A stretch of DNA of 64,000 nt from Terriglobia bacterium. GTDB taxonomy: Bacteria > Acidobacteriota > Terriglobia > Bryobacterales > Bryobacteraceae. The translations under genes were made by a program, and so were the position numbers. The notes under the pieces are model-generated. The model was not told the DNA's origin and did not search any database. It saw only the letters and a program-made list of their open reading frames with translations. Shown piece after piece: positions 62,506 through 64,000 of the stretch. The stretch is taken from the NCBI GenBank assembly GCA_020073145.1, contig JAIQFS010000010.1:1-64000 (forward strand). The letters are read 5' to 3'. Numbering within the stretch: the stretch's first letter is position 1; every line of letters begins with the position of its first letter.

Positions 62506-62982
62506 CTACTCGGAGGGGGAGATCTGCCGCATGACGGACTTCACTCTTTCCGCATACTCGGCATTGGGATTGTAGGTTGCCAGGATCCCGTCCACGTCCT
62601 TATCCCGGTACAGGTGAGAGTGACCGAGGCGATAGCCTACGGTATGGATGCTGGCCACGGCCGACGGAAACTCCGCGCGCCCCGAATCCCAGCCAAACAT
62701 GTTGTTGTTGGGGGCTGCTTTCCCGCCCGTCGACTCGATAAACGAAATGCTGGGCAGCAGGCGCCAATCCAGGTCGTTCCGATCGGCCGCTTCCAGAAAC
62801 ACAGCAGAATACTTTTGGGCCGGACAACCTGCTTTTCGAAAGAATTTCTGCAGGGTTTTCAATCTGGAATCTTGTTGATAAGACGGCTCCGGAGTGCTTT
62901 GCGTCTGGTGCTTGGATACGCTAGCCGGCAAACAAACCATTCCCGCGAAGACTGCCATTCCACTGGTCAACAGTTTTCTCAT
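62506..62982 (-). CDS. Secreted lysozyme-fold (SLT/glucosaminidase-like) protein
   Basis: 158 residues with a signal peptide (MRKLLTSGMAVFAGMVCLPAS). The core ADRNDLDWRLLPSISFIESTGGKAAPNNNMFGWDSGRAEF has the glutamate-serine (ES) and the N-N-x-F-G-W pattern of transglycosylase-like enzymes, and YNPNAEYAERVKSVM ends the domain. The likely substrate is peptidoglycan. AGGAGGATTTTGT precedes the ATG on the minus strand. It is unrelated to the cassette and convergent with it. Confidence 0.75.
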   Translation of the reverse strand: MRKLLTSGMAVFAGMVCLPASVSKHQTQSTPEPSYQQDSRLKTLQKFFRKAGCPAQKYSAVFLEAADRNDLDWRLLPSISFIESTGGKAAPNNNMFGWDSGRAEFPSAVASIHTVGYRLGHSHLYRDKDVDGILATYNPNAEYAERVKSVMRQISPSE

Positions 62983-63172
62983 ACAAAATCCTCCTTGTGT
63001 TTTGAATATGTTGGGCCAGCAGCTACGCCGCTGCCTGAGGCCGTCCTGGCCTCGGAAGGGATGGGAGAGTCTTCTCCCTCAGACGGGGGTTACGGAACTG
63101 ACATAGGATTCGATTGTACCACCAACGTCAGCACGCGCCAGAGGAGTACTGGCTATTTCGCTTGAAATGGGG

Positions 63173-64000
63173 TTACATATCCAGGGATTTACCCAATCTC
63201 TTTGGTGATAAAAATAAGGCTGCCACCAAGCCGCAAATTGCCGCGAAAGACAGCCAAACTCCTGGGATGGCACGGTTTCCCGTGACGTGGATGAGGTACG
63301 TACAGAGGGCCGGGGTGAAACCCCCGAATAAGGCCGTGGCCAGGCTGTACGCCAGGGAAAAACCGGAGATCCGCACTTCGACCGGCATAATTTCGGTGAG
63401 GAATACCGCCATGGCCCCGTTGTAAGTGGCGTAGAGGGAGGCCAGCCACAGCTCCGCCACCAGCAGCCGGGCGAACGACGGCGCGGCCACCAGCCAGGAT
63501 AAGGCCGGGTAGGCGGTGAGCAGGGTGAGTCCTGTGCAGACGAACAAGATCGGCCGGCGCCCGACGCGATCGGACAAGGCTCCCGAGAGCGGCAAGAGCA
63601 CAAAATTGCAGGCGCCGACGCAGAGGGTCACGGCCAGATTCCCCGTGGCAGCCAGGTGGAGCACGGTGCTGCCGAAGGTGGGAGTGTAGGCCGTGATCAT
63701 ATAGAAGCTGACCGTGGTCATGGTGGACATCATCATGCCCAGCAGAACCAGCTTCCAATTGGCAAACAGCGTCCGCACGATGATCCTCATGCTCGGGCGA
63801 TGGCGGCGCGCGCGGAACGCCTCGGTTTCTACCAGCGACCGCCGCAGCAGGAACAGCAGCGGCAGCAGGGTGCAGCCAGCGAGCAACGGCACACGCCAGC
63901 CCCAGGCCGTCATCTGGCTGGCCGATAGCGAAACGCTCAGGATCAGCCCGAGCAGGGCGGCAAACATGACAGCGACCTGCTGGCTGCCCGATTGCCAGGC
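63173..64000 (-). CDS. MFS transporter, metabolite:proton symporter type (5' end outside window)
   Basis: Only the C-terminal ~275 residues are present; the frame is open to the window edge (WQSGSQQVAVMFAALLG). Seven or so helices remain. The loop GALSDRVGRRPILF is the MFS signature A-like motif, and ETEAFRARRHRPSMR lies in the central loop. The SGSQQVAVMFAA segment and TEIMPVEVRISGFSLAYSLATALFGG are typical of the citrate/tricarballylate and proline/betaine symporter branch. The exact substrate cannot be given. Confidence 0.85.
   Translation of the reverse strand, partial: AWQSGSQQVAVMFAALLGLILSVSLSASQMTAWGWRVPLLAGCTLLPLLFLLRRSLVETEAFRARRHRPSMRIIVRTLFANWKLVLLGMMMSTMTTVSFYMITAYTPTFGSTVLHLAATGNLAVTLCVGACNFVLLPLSGALSDRVGRRPILFVCTGLTLLTAYPALSWLVAAPSFARLLVAELWLASLYATYNGAMAVFLTEIMPVEVRISGFSLAYSLATALFGGFTPALCTYLIHVTGNRAIPGVWLSFAAICGLVAALFLSPKRLGKSLDM

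Overview
The window reads as chromosome from a high-GC member of the Acidobacteriota, most likely the Solibacter/Bryobacter group. This is inferred from gene content, not from a marker gene. Pointers are a string of secreted proteins with the GHWEGDTLVV motif alternating with DUF6152-like proteins, a C-terminal 'PVTPCRVVDTR' module, carboxypeptidase-regulatory-like domain proteins, a Gld-type ABC operon with a DUF4340 protein, and a bacillithiol deacetylase. No rRNA, tRNA, CRISPR array, transposase or phage gene was found.

Layout. 1-0.34 kb is a visibly AT-richer segment: the end of a membrane protein, a consensus sigma-70 promoter, a perfect palindrome and an AbrB/MazE-like gene. It is joined abruptly to the 3' end of bshB1. 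0.35-3.7 kb is a tightly packed minus-strand operon (flippase-like protein, PfkB kinase, rhomboid protease, bshB1). 3.9-7.4 kb holds a fadN-fadA beta-oxidation pair. 7.5-11 kb runs on the minus strand: a heme-binding-like protein, a small secreted protein, rsmA, then an ECF sigma factor with its anti-sigma factor. 11-20.6 kb is housekeeping (lipA, EamA, M48 peptidase, ilvE, ZIP, amidase) plus a MazEF-like pair, an orphan peptidase-associated domain and a damaged tam gene. 20.7-27.2 kb is a long operon: ABC ATPase, permease, GldG-like protein and DUF4340-like protein, running directly into NAD salvage (pncB, pncA). 27.2-38.8 kb holds a MauE-DsbA pair, an S9 peptidase, the conserved divergent ybbP-ybbA/tesA locus, PAP2, a secreted repeat protein, ispG, yjbQ and DUF2203. 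38.8-50 kb has a nitronate monooxygenase, metX-metW, secreted proteins, a class I aldolase, an ArnT-like transferase, a UxaA-type dehydratase and rlpA.

50-56 kb is the main lineage-specific block: a seven-gene minus-strand operon of five GHWEGDTLVV paralogues and two DUF6152-like proteins. It is divergent from two carboxypeptidase-regulatory-like proteins (56.3-59.5 kb), and the two promoters share the same TGTAATCT -10 block.

59.5-62.4 kb is the most unusual part. A lower-GC cassette encodes a Tat-exported propeller-like protein, a tiny protein with 18 cysteines (carrying a one-base frameshift) and a MauE-type redox membrane protein. It is bracketed by direct repeats of about 256 bp derived from the 3' end of the preceding gene. 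The layout recalls the heavy chain/light chain/MauE arrangement of methylamine dehydrogenase, but the tryptophans needed for the TTQ cofactor are absent, so its function is open. The window ends with an SLT-like lysozyme-fold protein and a truncated MFS symporter.

A window-wide pattern is that many first-in-operon genes have a -10-like hexamer only 5-9 bases before an ATG, GTG or TTG and no Shine-Dalgarno sequence, while internal operon genes carry AGGAG-type sites. This suggests widespread leaderless transcription.
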